DNA of 64,000 bases from Holophagaceae bacterium (GTDB lineage: Bacteria > Acidobacteriota > Holophagae > Holophagales > Holophagaceae): the NCBI GenBank assembly GCA_016720465.1, contig JADKKO010000004.1, positions 992,001-1,056,000 on the forward strand. The letters are read 5' to 3'. Within the stretch, counting starts at the first letter, position 1, and each line of letters starts with the position of its first letter. Below, piece by piece: positions 15,771-24,750 of the stretch. The notes under the pieces are model-generated. The model saw only the letters and a list, made by a program, of their open reading frames with translations. It ran no database searches and was not told the DNA's origin. Position numbers and translations under genes: made by a program.

Positions 15771-16424
15771 TTATCGCGCGGGGGAACCCTGCAGCTCCAG
15801 CGCCGTGATTCCCGGCAGCACCAGCCTCTGAAACATCGCGTCCAGCTCCTCGGCGGTGCAGGGCGCCTTGTGGTCCATCCACCAAACCAGCAGGGCCAGG
15901 TAGGCGCCGACGGTGGATTGGACCACGGCTTCGATGGGGATGCGGGACAGGGCATTGCGGGTCTTGGCGGGCACCCGGGCGGTGATCTCATCTCGCGCCA
16001 GATCCGCCAGGATGCGCTGGATGTGGAGCATGACCATGGTGCCGCTTTGGCGGCCGACAAACGCTTTGTAGAGCCGGTGGTGGCTCTTCACGTGCAAGAG
16101 CATGGGCAGGCTGAAAGCGAAGGGGCGGCCCTTCGTGGCACCTGAGCCGGCGCGCGCCTGCCCCGTGCCCGGATGCTTGAGGGCCGCCTGTTGCTGTTCC
16201 GCCAGCGCCGCCTTCAGCCGCTCCAGGCCGCCCATGAGCAGATCCTGCTTGTCCAGGAAGTGCGCGTAGAAGGTGGAGCGCCCCACGTCGGCCTTGTCCA
16301 GAATGTCCTGCACGGTGATGGCGTCGTAGCCCTTCTCCACGATGAGCGCCACCAGGGCATCCTGCAGCCGGTTGCGCGTCCGCGCCACGCGGCGGTCCTC
16401 CAGCTTCGCGGGTTTCAACACCAT
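15771..16424 (-). CDS. TetR family transcriptional regulator
   Basis: A 217-residue repressor with an N-terminal TetR helix-turn-helix (about 20-62: TRNRLQDALVALIVEKGYD, then ILDKADVGRSTFYAHF) and a helical ligand-binding C-terminus. The start at 16424 is chosen because GAGGAGG lies just before this ATG; an upstream in-frame ATG at 16589 would run through the operator region. It is divergent from the ABC transporter genes, with paired palindromes between them, so it very probably controls the exporter and itself. The C-terminal part (YKAFVGRQSGTMVM, AYLALLVWWMDHKAP) resembles the TetR/AcrR C-terminal domain with a final amphipathic helix. Confidence 0.88.
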   Translation of the reverse strand: MVLKPAKLEDRRVARTRNRLQDALVALIVEKGYDAITVQDILDKADVGRSTFYAHFLDKQDLLMGGLERLKAALAEQQQAALKHPGTGQARAGSGATKGRPFAFSLPMLLHVKSHHRLYKAFVGRQSGTMVMLHIQRILADLARDEITARVPAKTRNALSRIPIEAVVQSTVGAYLALLVWWMDHKAPCTAEELDAMFQRLVLPGITALELQGSPAR

Positions 16425-16524
16425 GGCTTCCTCCTCTCGAACAAAGTGGTCCGGAGTGTTCCGAAACGGACAAAACCGCTTCCCTTGATCTGGTTCGCGG
16501 CGCCCGCGCGGAGAAACTTGATAC

Positions 16525-16557
16525 CGAACATGATGTTCGATTATGAACTTCATGTTC
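16525..16557. promoter_or_regulatory. paired palindromic operator between TetR and ABC genes
   Basis: CGAACATGATGTTCG (16525-16539) and GAACTTCATGTTC (16545-16557) are two similar imperfect palindromes whose centres lie 19 bases apart, about two turns of DNA. They lie 23 bases before the ABC ATPase start and 100 bases from the TetR start. This is the arrangement expected for cooperative binding of two TetR dimers. Confidence 0.6.
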
Positions 16558-16579
16558 GACATTACAAGGAGCTCTTCCG

Positions 16580-17350
16580 ATGCCGCCAACCCAATCCCAA
16601 GACCTGGTTCCGCACCTGATCTCGCTCACCCGGATCTCCAAATCCTTTCCCACGCCCACGGGCCCATTCCTGGCGCTGAAGGAGATCACCCTCCGCATTG
16701 CCGCGGGGGAATTCGTCGCCGTGGTGGGCAAATCAGGAAGCGGAAAATCCACCCTGGTGAACCTGCTCACCGGCATCGACCGCGCCACGTCCGGGGAGAT
16801 CCAGGTGGCGGGCACGGCGGTCCACACCCTCAGCCAGGGCGGGCTGGCGGCATGGCGGGGCCGGAATATTGGCGTTGTCTTCCAGTTCTTCCAGTTGCTG
16901 CCCACGCTCACCGTGGCGGAAAACGTGATGCTGCCCATGGATTTCTGCGACACCTACCCCGAAGCCGAGCGCCGCCCCCGCGCCCTGGCTCTGCTGAATC
17001 GCGTGGGCATCGCCGATCAGGCGGACAAGCTGCCTTCGGCCCTGTCCGGCGGGCAGCAGCAGCGCGCCGCCTTGGCCCGCGCCCTGGCCAACGACCCGCC
17101 CATCCTGGTGGCGGACGAGCCCACGGGCAACCTGGATTCCCACACAGCCGAAGCGGTGCTGGACCTCTTCGCGGAGCTCGCGGGCGAAGGCAAGACCGTG
17201 GTGATGGTGACCCACGAGCGGGACCTGGGCCGTTTCATCACCCGGACCGTGACCTTGATGGATGGGGAGATCGTCTCCGAGCCTTTGGAAAAAACGGCTC
17301 GGTCTTTCCTTTTCGCTCCCTTGGGTTTCCCGGCGGTGTCCCATGTTTAG
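16580..17350 (+). CDS. ABC transporter ATP-binding protein (MacB/LolD type)
   Basis: A 256-residue ATPase. Walker A is GKSGSGKST (50-58), the signature LSGGQQQRAALARAL follows around residue 153, and Walker B is ILVADEPTGNLDS, typical of the MacB/LolD/FtsE group that powers FtsX-fold permeases. The last about 25 residues are an extra tail that runs into the permease gene: the stop overlaps the permease start in ATGTTTAG. It should form a mechanotransmission-type ABC exporter or lipoprotein-handling complex with the next gene. Control by the divergent TetR protein is likely from the palindromes just upstream. Confidence 0.92.
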   Translation: MPPTQSQDLVPHLISLTRISKSFPTPTGPFLALKEITLRIAAGEFVAVVGKSGSGKSTLVNLLTGIDRATSGEIQVAGTAVHTLSQGGLAAWRGRNIGVVFQFFQLLPTLTVAENVMLPMDFCDTYPEAERRPRALALLNRVGIADQADKLPSALSGGQQQRAALARALANDPPILVADEPTGNLDSHTAEAVLDLFAELAGEGKTVVMVTHERDLGRFITRTVTLMDGEIVSEPLEKTARSFLFAPLGFPAVSHV

Positions 17351-19775
17351 GCCTCGGTGGCGGAAGCTTTGGCGGGACCTGGGCCAGGCGCGGGGCCGCA
17401 CCGCCATGATGGTGTTGGCCATCGCCGCGAGCCTGCTGGGCATCGGCACCATGCTGGGCGCCTACGCCATCCTTACCCGCGAAATCCGCGTCAACTATAT
17501 GGGCACCAAGCCTCCCTCCGCCACGCTGGAACTGGACCGGCTGGACGACACCCTGCTGGAGGCCGTGCGCCGCCAGCCCGGCATCGCCGCCGCCGAAGCC
17601 CGCGCGAAAGTGCTGGCGCGGGTCCAGGTGGGCCCGGGCCAGTGGCGGCCGCTGCAGCTTTTCGTGGTGCAGGATTTCAATGCCATGCAGCTCGCCACCT
17701 TCAAGCCCGTGGCGGGCGCCTGGCCGCCGCCGGTGGGCACGCTGCTGCTGGAACGCACCGCCGTGGAAATGGTGAAAGCTGGAATGGGCGGCCGCCTGTT
17801 GGTGAAGCCGCCCCACGGGCCGCCGCGCGCGCTGACCATCAGCGGTCTGGTGCAGGATCCCGCCCTGGCCCCGGCCTGGCAGGAGCGCACGGGCTACGGC
17901 TACATCACGCCCGCGACCATGGCCTGGCTCGGCGAAACCGGCGGCCTGGACTTGCTGAAGATCCGCGTCAGCGAGTCGCCCATGGATGTGCCTATAGATG
18001 TGGCTGCCGTCGATGCCACCGCCCGCCGCCTGGGCGCATGGCTCCAGGCCCAGGGCCGCGTGGTGGAACGCATCCAGGTTCCGCCCCCGGGCATGCATCC
18101 CCACCAGGGCCAGATGACCGCCGTGCTGGTGATGATGGTGGCCTTCAGTTTCATGGCGCTGGGCCTCAGCGTGATCCTGGTGGCGACCATGGTGGGCGGC
18201 ATGCTGGCCCAGCAGGTGCGCCAGATCGGCGTGATGAAGGCCGTGGGCGCGCGCACCGGGCAGATCGCCGCGCTCTACCTGGTGATGGTGCTGGGCCTCA
18301 GCGCCGTGGCCACGGCGCTCGGCGTGGGCGCGGGGACGCTGGGGGCGCGGGCCTTCGCGCAGGCCGTGGCCGAGCTGCTGAATTTCACGCTGACGAGCGA
18401 AGCCATTCCCGCCTGGGTCTACGCGGCGCAGATCGCGGCGGGCCTGGTGGTGCCCGCGCTCGTCGCGCTGGGTCCCATTCTGCGGGGGAGCCGCATCACC
18501 GTGCGCGAGGCCATCAGCGATTTCGGCGTGAAGCCGGAATCCTTCGGCGGTCGCGGGCTGGATGGGCTCCTGGCTTCGCTCCGGGGCCTGGACCGCACGC
18601 TGCTCATGGGCCTGCGCAACGCGTTCCGGCGGCGCGGTCGGCTGCTCCTCACGCTGGGCCTCCTGGCCGCGGGCGGGGGCATGTTCATGACCGGCTTGAA
18701 TGTGAAATCCGCCTGGGCCAAACGGCTGGATGAAGGCATGGCCCATCGCCACTACGACGTGGAAGTGGATTTGAACGGCTTGGAGCCCGCGGCGCCGATC
18801 CTGTCCGCTTTGCATAGTGTGCCCGGCGTGAAGACCGTGGAAGCCTGGGGCTTCGCGCCTGCCGCCCTGGAAAAGCCGGGGCTGGTGGACGTGGTCCGCA
18901 CCTATCCCGACGGCGGCCACGGCAGTTTTACACTTCGGGCCGTGCCCGAGAATTCGCGGCTCGTGGATTTTCCCTTGCTCGCGGGCCGCTGGCTGCGGCC
19001 AGGGGATACGGATGCCATCGTGTTGAACCAGGGCGTTCGCGGCCAATTGCCCCATGCGGCGGTGGGCGATGCCATCGCGCTTTCCATCGATGGGTGTGAC
19101 GGTCGGCCGTTGAATGGCCGCGTGGTGGGCATCGTGGAAGAGATCGGCGCGGCGAGCGTCGCCTACGTTCCAGCGGAAACCCTGGATCGCTTGACCGGAA
19201 AACCCGGCCAGGCGCGCTCTTTCCGCCTCGTCTTTGATTCGCGAGTTCCCGCGACCCAAGCCCAGATCCTGCGCGGCATCGAAGAAGCCCTGCGCGCAAG
19301 TGACGTCAACGTGTCCGTGCTCATCACCGATCGGGAACTGCGCAGCGCCGTGGGCGCCCACATCGCCATCCTCATCGACGCGCTCCTCTTCATGGCGGTG
19401 CTGATGGCCGTCGTCGGCGCCCTGGGCCTTGCCTCCACCATGAGCACCAGCGTGGTGGAGCGCACGCGGGAGTTCGGCGTGATGCAGGCCATCGGCGGCA
19501 CGCCGCGCGTGGTGCTGCGGAACGTGCTGAGCGAAGGCATCTTCATCGGGGCGCTGAGCTGGGTGCTGGCCATCGGCGTCTCGCTGCCCTTCTCTTCAAT
19601 CGTGGGCCGCGTGGTGGGCGCCATGGCCTTCCGTGCGCCGCTCGCGCTCGTGCTTTCCCCGCTCGGCCTGCTGCTGTGGCTGTGCATCGTCCTCATCGGC
19701 GCCGCGCTGGCCAGCTTCTTCCCCGCCTGGCGGGCCTCCCGCCTCACCGTCCAGGAAACCCTGGCCTACACCTGA
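17343..19775 (+). CDS. FtsX-like ABC transporter permease
   Basis: An 810-residue permease with two FtsX domains: membrane segments near the N-terminus (MMVLAIAASLLGIGTML), a large periplasmic region, a three-helix cluster around residues 265-390 (MTAVLVMMVAFSFMALGLS onward), a second N-terminal-type helix (LLLTLGLLAAGGGMFMTG), another periplasmic region and a final three-helix cluster. This duplicated layout matches the LolCDE-like or DevC-like permeases that act as one chain. The ATG at 17343 overlaps the ATPase stop; an upstream in-frame ATG at 17262 is less likely. Substrate not known; candidates are lipoproteins, lipids or peptides, with no adaptor gene nearby. Confidence 0.88.
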   Translation: MFRPRWRKLWRDLGQARGRTAMMVLAIAASLLGIGTMLGAYAILTREIRVNYMGTKPPSATLELDRLDDTLLEAVRRQPGIAAAEARAKVLARVQVGPGQWRPLQLFVVQDFNAMQLATFKPVAGAWPPPVGTLLLERTAVEMVKAGMGGRLLVKPPHGPPRALTISGLVQDPALAPAWQERTGYGYITPATMAWLGETGGLDLLKIRVSESPMDVPIDVAAVDATARRLGAWLQAQGRVVERIQVPPPGMHPHQGQMTAVLVMMVAFSFMALGLSVILVATMVGGMLAQQVRQIGVMKAVGARTGQIAALYLVMVLGLSAVATALGVGAGTLGARAFAQAVAELLNFTLTSEAIPAWVYAAQIAAGLVVPALVALGPILRGSRITVREAISDFGVKPESFGGRGLDGLLASLRGLDRTLLMGLRNAFRRRGRLLLTLGLLAAGGGMFMTGLNVKSAWAKRLDEGMAHRHYDVEVDLNGLEPAAPILSALHSVPGVKTVEAWGFAPAALEKPGLVDVVRTYPDGGHGSFTLRAVPENSRLVDFPLLAGRWLRPGDTDAIVLNQGVRGQLPHAAVGDAIALSIDGCDGRPLNGRVVGIVEEIGAASVAYVPAETLDRLTGKPGQARSFRLVFDSRVPATQAQILRGIEEALRASDVNVSVLITDRELRSAVGAHIAILIDALLFMAVLMAVVGALGLASTMSTSVVERTREFGVMQAIGGTPRVVLRNVLSEGIFIGALSWVLAIGVSLPFSSIVGRVVGAMAFRAPLALVLSPLGLLLWLCIVLIGAALASFFPAWRASRLTVQETLAYT

Positions 19776-19789
19776 AAAGGAACGCAACC

Positions 19790-19912
19790 ATGCGCAAACG
19801 CATCCTCATTGTTCTCGCCGTCCTGTTGGTGGCCGGCCTGGCCCTCCACCTCCACCGCTCCGGCGGGTCCGGCCTGCTGGAGTCCCTGCGGCGCTCGGTC
19901 CACGGTGAATGA
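19790..19912 (+). CDS. small single-span membrane protein
   Basis: A 40-codon gene 14 bases after the permease stop with AAGGAA seven bases before its ATG. The product has a basic N-terminus (MRKR), one hydrophobic helix (ILIVLAVLLVAGLALHL) and a short polar tail ending in RRSVHGE. Its place as the last gene of the TetR-controlled unit suggests a small subunit or regulator of the exporter; this is inference, and no family is recognised. Confidence 0.55.
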   Translation: MRKRILIVLAVLLVAGLALHLHRSGGSGLLESLRRSVHGE

Positions 19913-19971
19913 CAACCGGGCCATTGCGACCTCATATGGAGTTGCAATCAAGAAAGTAAAAACTAACCACA

Positions 19972-20046
19972 GATGAACACTGATGAACACTGATGAACAC
20001 TGATGAACACTGATGAACACTGATGAACACTGATGAACACTGATTC
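19972..20046. repeat. tandem 10-base repeat
   Basis: About seven direct copies of TGATGAACAC begin after ACCACAGATGAACAC and end in TGATTCACTC. There are no spacers, so this is not a CRISPR array. The same word family (ACCACAGATGAACACGGAT) flanks the hairpin element at 24.8 kb. Confidence 0.85.
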
Positions 20047-20092
20047 ACTCGGATCAAGGATTAAAATAAGAGTGGGACACACAGCTCCATCT

Positions 20093-20151
20093 TTGATGGT
20101 TCCGGCCCGAAATCGCTTTGCGGGCCACCTGAATTCCATCCGCGAAGCTCA
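20093..20151 (-). repeat. multi-hairpin repeat element, collapsed copy C
   Basis: Read on the minus strand this has the left end (AGCTTCGCGGATGGAATTCA) and the right end (AGCGATTTCG, then GGAACCATCAA) of copy B but lacks the internal hairpins, so it is an internal-deletion derivative. ACCACAGAT words lie on both sides in opposite orientation (19966 and about 20187). Confidence 0.65.
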
Positions 20152-20256
20152 TACGTGATGAATCTGTGGAATCTGTGAAATCTGTGGTTCCCAATCCTTT
20201 GAACGCAAACTGGCTCTAGGCCACGCAAGCCCAGATGGAAAGAAACGTGCGAAAGC

Positions 20257-20673
20257 TCAGGACCTGAACAGGGGCCGGTAGCGGTCGCGGTGGTAGTAGG
20301 CGACAAAGCCGTTGGCGAGGACCAGGAACACGGCCAGGGGAATGCCTTCGGGGCCCAGGAACACGTGCGTCAGCAGGATGTTCACGATGATGGGCGCGAT
20401 CAGCACCGAGGCCAGGGGCACGAAGCGGCCCGACAAAAAGGCCAGGCCGCAGACCAGCTCGATGACCTTCACCGTGGGCATGATGTAGCGCGATGCCTCG
20501 AGGCCGTCGTTGAACACCTTCATGGCCCCCGCGAGCGGCGGCGGCGTGAAGAGCTTGAACAGATAAGTGACCGACGCGAACACGAACAGCAGCCCCATGA
20601 GGCTGCGCACCAGGATCATCGCGATCCTCATGCCTTTGCCGGGGGTGGCGGACGGGATGGCTTCAGCATTCAT
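20257..20673 (-). CDS. DoxX family membrane protein
   Basis: A 138-residue protein with four predicted membrane helices (MILVRSLMGLLFVFASVTYL, a second near VKVIELVCGLAFLSG, a third at VLIAPIIVNILLTHVFLG and a fourth at PLAVFLVLANGFVAYY), the DoxX/SURF4-like arrangement. GGAG lies before the ATG. DoxX proteins are loosely linked to thiosulfate:quinone oxidoreductase in archaea and to membrane redox or stress systems in bacteria, but most have no assigned reaction. It is flanked by the repeat region on one side and the AT-rich island on the other. Confidence 0.85.
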   Translation of the reverse strand: MNAEAIPSATPGKGMRIAMILVRSLMGLLFVFASVTYLFKLFTPPPLAGAMKVFNDGLEASRYIMPTVKVIELVCGLAFLSGRFVPLASVLIAPIIVNILLTHVFLGPEGIPLAVFLVLANGFVAYYHRDRYRPLFRS

Positions 20674-20941
20674 GGCTGGCTCCAGGGCTGGGGTGGAGAT
20701 CTGTGAAGGAAGTCAGGGACTATCGTAAATGCGTTTCAGAATTGCGAGGGTAGGTTCCCGTGGGCCATCAAGTTTGTGACCTTCACAAGCCCCATGTCTT
20801 TTTCTCAGCAATGAATAACCCGAATGATTGTCAAAAGAAGTTTTTTAGTAAATATAAAATATATTTCTATCTAATTAATAATTAAACAAATTTGATAATA
20901 TTATCAATAATAATTGAGTATGATGTAAAATCAATATCCAC

Positions 20942-21217
20942 TTAATTTCTTTTATGTCTTCTAAAGGCTTCTTCTATTGCTGGTGCCGCGTTAATGATTC
21001 TTACTACCAATTTCGAATTATCTAATCTTAGCAGATTCACACGTTCAATAAATCTTCCAGCAAATTTTGTAGATATGACTCGAACTTCAGAGAAATCAAA
21101 TTCTATATAATTTTGGCTTTGTTCAGCAAGTTTAATAGTAACAAATTCAAATAAATTATTAACAGGATTGACTCCCGCGCCTGCAGCTCCTGAGTAATTA
21201 TAAACATTAAAAATCAT
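20942..21217 (-). CDS. STAS-like protein (DUF4325 type)
   Basis: A 91-residue protein resembling the STAS-like DUF4325 family: a strand-helix pattern with NYIEFDFSEVRVISTKFAGRF, where the Ser/Thr before K-F-A corresponds to the turn that bears the regulatory Ser in anti-sigma factor antagonists. It follows six bases after the GHKL ATPase gene and is co-transcribed with it. The base composition is strongly AT-rich, unlike the neighbours, pointing to horizontal acquisition. A partner-switching role, being bound or modified by the upstream ATPase, is inferred from the pairing. Confidence 0.72.
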   Translation of the reverse strand: MIFNVYNYSGAAGAGVNPVNNLFEFVTIKLAEQSQNYIEFDFSEVRVISTKFAGRFIERVNLLRLDNSKLVVRIINAAPAIEEAFRRHKRN

Positions 21218-21223
21218 ATTTAT

Positions 21224-22087
21224 TTATACCTCAAAACTACGCACGTCATTTAATATTTCAATTCCCTGATTAATAAATTTTGATGAGAGTTGTAATCTTA
21301 TATAGGTCCCTGGAAATGTAAATTTCGAGGGTCTGCAATGGTATTCTTTGAGAGTATAAGATAGAAATCCATTCCTTGAAATCATTTTAAGTGCACAATT
21401 TTCATCAAATAAGGCATAAGCTTTTACTAAATCAAGCCCCATGCCATAATTGTGCCCTTGATGGAGTCTTCGGCTTACACCGGGTTTCAGGGCTTCATTG
21501 ATTATTTCTTCATCAGAAAAAGTTGGAAACAGATCTGACAAGGTAGCTGGAATTGAATTACCAAAATCAACCACAACTATTTGAATGTGTTTTTTTATAG
21601 GGAAATATTCACCAACTAATATCCCCCCACCCTTTGAGGCTGAGTGATCCACAACGTTTGCAACTAACTCCATTATTGCTTTCTCTGCTTCAGAAATCGA
21701 TGCATCCGGAGCAGAAAACCCTTCCCTTGCAACCTTCTGAAGCCATACGGGGACTTCCGTTAACAGCATTCCGTCACTGTACTCAGAGGAAAAAAGTCTG
21801 AGGGGGAAAATTAAACCTGGATTCCCGTCTGGTTCCAATAAATGAACTCTTTTTAAAAATTGATAAGAATCTGGATTTAATTCATCACAATTAATAATTA
21901 ATCTATCTCCTAAGCCAGAAGTCTGTTTTGCTAAACCTAAAATTGCTAGTCCACCAATATCAATAAGTGGTGAACCCATAAATTGAATTTCTATTCTATC
22001 TTCAGGATTTCTAATAAGTGTCTGCAAGTGATAAACAGCATCTTTATCAGCAAATTTACCTGTTGAATAAATAGCTTTTTTTGTCAT
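21224..22087 (-). CDS. STAS-like/GHKL ATPase fusion (anti-sigma-factor-kinase-like)
   Basis: A 287-residue protein. The first about 100 residues look STAS-like (IEIQFMGSPLIDIGGLAILG). The rest has GHKL motifs: N-box SEAEKAIMELVANVVDHSA, G1 VVVDFGNSIP and G2 GHNYGMGLDLVKAY. There is no phospho-acceptor histidine domain or membrane segment, so it resembles SpoIIAB/RsbW-like kinases or MutL-like ATPases rather than a sensor kinase. GGAAGGATAAG precedes the ATG. With the next gene it forms an isolated AT-rich two-gene module between 20.8 and 22.5 kb. Neither a sigma factor nor a phosphatase is next to it. Confidence 0.75.
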   Translation of the reverse strand: MTKKAIYSTGKFADKDAVYHLQTLIRNPEDRIEIQFMGSPLIDIGGLAILGLAKQTSGLGDRLIINCDELNPDSYQFLKRVHLLEPDGNPGLIFPLRLFSSEYSDGMLLTEVPVWLQKVAREGFSAPDASISEAEKAIMELVANVVDHSASKGGGILVGEYFPIKKHIQIVVVDFGNSIPATLSDLFPTFSDEEIINEALKPGVSRRLHQGHNYGMGLDLVKAYALFDENCALKMISRNGFLSYTLKEYHCRPSKFTFPGTYIRLQLSSKFINQGIEILNDVRSFEV

Positions 22088-22715
22088 AAACTTATCCTTC
22101 CCTGGCAGCCTGATTCAACAATTGACCCTTTGAGTGACCATATCCTTCGCTCCAATTAAAGTATAGTTCCAATTAATGTAGTCAATATCTTTCGTCTTTG
22201 GGGTTGATTTCCGGAAGGAAGAGACTATCCAGAATTTGAACTCCGTGTGTTTCAGGATAAAAGTTTGGTCGTTCACCTTTGGGATATCAGTGTTTACAAG
22301 GGGTGGCCAAGATTATGGAACGTGGAATGGCCCGATGGTCTCTCTGGGCTGCTTCACTTTACATCATCCCTGGTATGGCTGCGTAAACCCCCGGGACATA
22401 CCTAATCAAATTGCGTGGAACCCAAACGTAGTACGTGCGCCACCTGTTGACCCGCAACTGAGTGGGAAATATTGACAGAGGTTTGGGCTTTGCCCTTGTT
22501 CCACATTTACTCGACCTTCTTGACATCGGGAAAGCGTAAATCCGGCTTGCGAGTCCTTCGCCCTCCTAAAATATTCTAAACGGATGCCTAACTAATCCGT
22601 TACCAATCCTGATGTTTTCCCTGCATTCCGGTGATCCCTTGCTCAGCGCCACGCCTGGCCGTGGCGGGCTGGCATCGATTACGACCATTTGAAAACCCCA
22701 ACCGAAAGGAGTTCT
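22088..22715. other. intergenic stretch upstream of the S9 peptidase gene
   Basis: The first half is AT-rich and holds the likely promoter of the leftward ATPase operon (near 22165-22185). The remainder has intermediate composition. A 79-codon plus-strand frame at 22236-22475 has no ribosome-binding site or recognisable product and may be a remnant of transferred DNA. I see no repeats or RNA gene here. Confidence 0.5.
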
Positions 22716-24641
22716 ATGAAGACCCTCTCCCTGCTCCAACGCTCACTATGCGGCGGGCTGCTGGTCGCGCTGGCGGCGACATCCTTCCCTGTGGGGGCCG
22801 CCGCGCCCAAGCGCTACGAGATCAAGGATTTCTTCGGAAACCCTGATCGCACGGGCTACCAGCTCTCCCCGGACGGGAAGACGCTCAGCTACATGGCGCC
22901 TTTTGAGCGGCGGCGGAACCTGCACATCGTGGCCCTGCCCGCCGATGGCAGCGCGCCGGATTTCGCGAAAGCCAAGCGCCTGACCAGCGAAACCGCCCGC
23001 GACATCGCGGGTTATTTCTGGAAGGGCAACGGCCATCTCCTGTTCGCCAAAGATTTCGGCGGCGATGAGAACTTCCATGTGGTTTCCGTGGACGTGAAGA
23101 GCGGCGACATCAAGGACCTGACGCCCATCCAGAAGATCCAGGCCGCCATCATCGATGACCTGCGGGACGATCCCGAACACATCCTGGTGCAGCACAACCA
23201 GCGCAATGCGCAGATCTTCGACGTCTACAAGATCAACGTGAAGACCGGGACGGCCACGATGGCCGCGCAGAATCCCGGCAACATCACCGGCTGGGTCACG
23301 GACCACAAGGGCGCCGTGCGGATCGCCACCACCACGGATGGCGTCAATGCCAGCGTGTTGTACCGCCCCACCGAGAAGGATGCCTTCAAGACCGTGGTGA
23401 CCACCGATTTCCGCACGGCGGTCAATCCGGTGCTCTTCACCTTCGACAACAAGAATGTGTACGCGCTGTCGAACCGCGGGCGCGACAAGACCGCCCTGGT
23501 CGTGCTGGATCCCACCAACGGCCAGGAAGCCAAACCGATGTTCGAGCATGCGGACGTGGACCTGAACGGCCTGGACTATTCCCGCAAGCGGAAGGTGCTC
23601 ACCACCGCGAGCTTCGAGACCTGGAAGACCCAGCGCCACTACTTCGACGACGCCACCCGCGCCACCTACGGGAAGCTCGAAAAGCAGCTGCCCGGGCTTG
23701 ATGTCGTCATCACCAGCGAGAACCTGGCCGAGGACACCTTCATTGTCGCGACCTACAGCGACCGCACGCCCGGCACCCGCTACCTCTACCACGCCAAGGC
23801 CGACAAGCTGGTGAAGCTCGGCGACCAGAACCCTCGCATCAACGCCGCCGACATGGCCACCATGAAGCCCGTCGCCTACACCAGCCGCGATGGCCTGAAG
23901 ATCAACGGCTACCTGACGCTGCCCGTGGGCCGGGAAGCCAAGAACCTGCCCGTCATCGTCAATCCCCACGGCGGCCCCTGGGGACGGGACTCCTGGGGCT
24001 TCAACCGCGAGATCCAGTTCCTGGCCAACCGCGGCTTCGCCGTGTTCCAGATGAACTTCCGCGGCTCCACGGGCTACGGCCGCAAATTCTGGGAAGCCAG
24101 CTTCAAGCAGTGGGGCGGCACCATGCAGAACGACATCACCGACGGCGTGCAGTGGCTCGTCAAGGAAGGCATCGCCGATCCCAAGCGCGTGGGCATCTAC
24201 GGCGGCAGCTACGGCGGCTATGCGACGCTCGCCGGCGTCACCTTCACGCCGGACCTCTACGCCGCCGCGGTGGATTACGTGGGCGTGTCGAACCTCTTCA
24301 CGTTCCTGAAGACCATCCCGCCCTACTGGGCGCCCTACCTGACGATGATGCACGAGATGGTGGGCGATCCCGAGAAGGACAAGGCGCTGCTGACGGCCGG
24401 TTCGCCCGCCTTCCACGTGGACAAGATCAAGACGCCGCTCTTTGTGGCCCAGGGCGCCAACGATCCCCGCGTGAACAAGAACGAGTCCGACCAGATGGTC
24501 GAAGGCTTGAAGAAGCGCGGGATCACGGTGGAGTACATGGTCAAGGACAACGAAGGCCACGGTTTCCACAACGAAGAAAACCGCTTTGAGTTCTACGGCG
24601 CCATGGAAAGCTTCTTCACGAAGCACCTGGCGACGAAATAG
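22716..24641 (+). CDS. secreted S9 family prolyl oligopeptidase/acylaminoacyl peptidase
   Basis: A 641-residue exported serine peptidase. A signal peptide (about 1-30) ends near FPVGAAA. Residues about 35-390 form the beta-propeller, with blades such as YQLSPDGKTLSYM. The C-terminal alpha/beta-hydrolase domain carries the triad S498 (GIYGGSYGGYATL), D583 (GANDPRV) and H615 (NEGHGFHN). AAAGGAG lies six bases before the ATG at 22716; an earlier ATG at 22689 would add nine residues without a ribosome-binding site. It should clip short peptides in the periplasm. It is monocistronic with its own terminator at 24662. Confidence 0.92.
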   Translation: MKTLSLLQRSLCGGLLVALAATSFPVGAAAPKRYEIKDFFGNPDRTGYQLSPDGKTLSYMAPFERRRNLHIVALPADGSAPDFAKAKRLTSETARDIAGYFWKGNGHLLFAKDFGGDENFHVVSVDVKSGDIKDLTPIQKIQAAIIDDLRDDPEHILVQHNQRNAQIFDVYKINVKTGTATMAAQNPGNITGWVTDHKGAVRIATTTDGVNASVLYRPTEKDAFKTVVTTDFRTAVNPVLFTFDNKNVYALSNRGRDKTALVVLDPTNGQEAKPMFEHADVDLNGLDYSRKRKVLTTASFETWKTQRHYFDDATRATYGKLEKQLPGLDVVITSENLAEDTFIVATYSDRTPGTRYLYHAKADKLVKLGDQNPRINAADMATMKPVAYTSRDGLKINGYLTLPVGREAKNLPVIVNPHGGPWGRDSWGFNREIQFLANRGFAVFQMNFRGSTGYGRKFWEASFKQWGGTMQNDITDGVQWLVKEGIADPKRVGIYGGSYGGYATLAGVTFTPDLYAAAVDYVGVSNLFTFLKTIPPYWAPYLTMMHEMVGDPEKDKALLTAGSPAFHVDKIKTPLFVAQGANDPRVNKNESDQMVEGLKKRGITVEYMVKDNEGHGFHNEENRFEFYGAMESFFTKHLATK

Positions 24642-24661
24642 GCGAGCGCAAGGCCAATGGA

Positions 24662-24688
24662 AACGGCGCCTTAACGGCGCCGTTTTTT
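24662..24688 (+). terminator. rho-independent terminator of the S9 peptidase gene
   Basis: ACGGCGCC pairs with GGCGCCGT around a short TTAAC loop, followed directly by a run of six T. It lies 20 bases after the stop codon. Confidence 0.85.
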
Positions 24689-24750
24689 ATGACAGGTGGT
24701 TCGGTTTATCAACGGCATTACGTTCGTACTAGTTTGCGTCGAAAAGCCTG

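Noticed and set aside
17238..19361. Minus-strand open frame of 707 codons opposite the FtsX-like permease
   Set aside because: Antisense shadow of the permease, with no start signal or recognisable domain.
19972..20046. Possible CRISPR array in the tandem repeat
   Set aside because: The 10-base units have no spacers between them and no cas genes lie nearby.
22236..22475. 79-codon plus-strand frame before the S9 peptidase
   Set aside because: No ribosome-binding site, no recognisable domain and mixed composition; kept only as intergenic.
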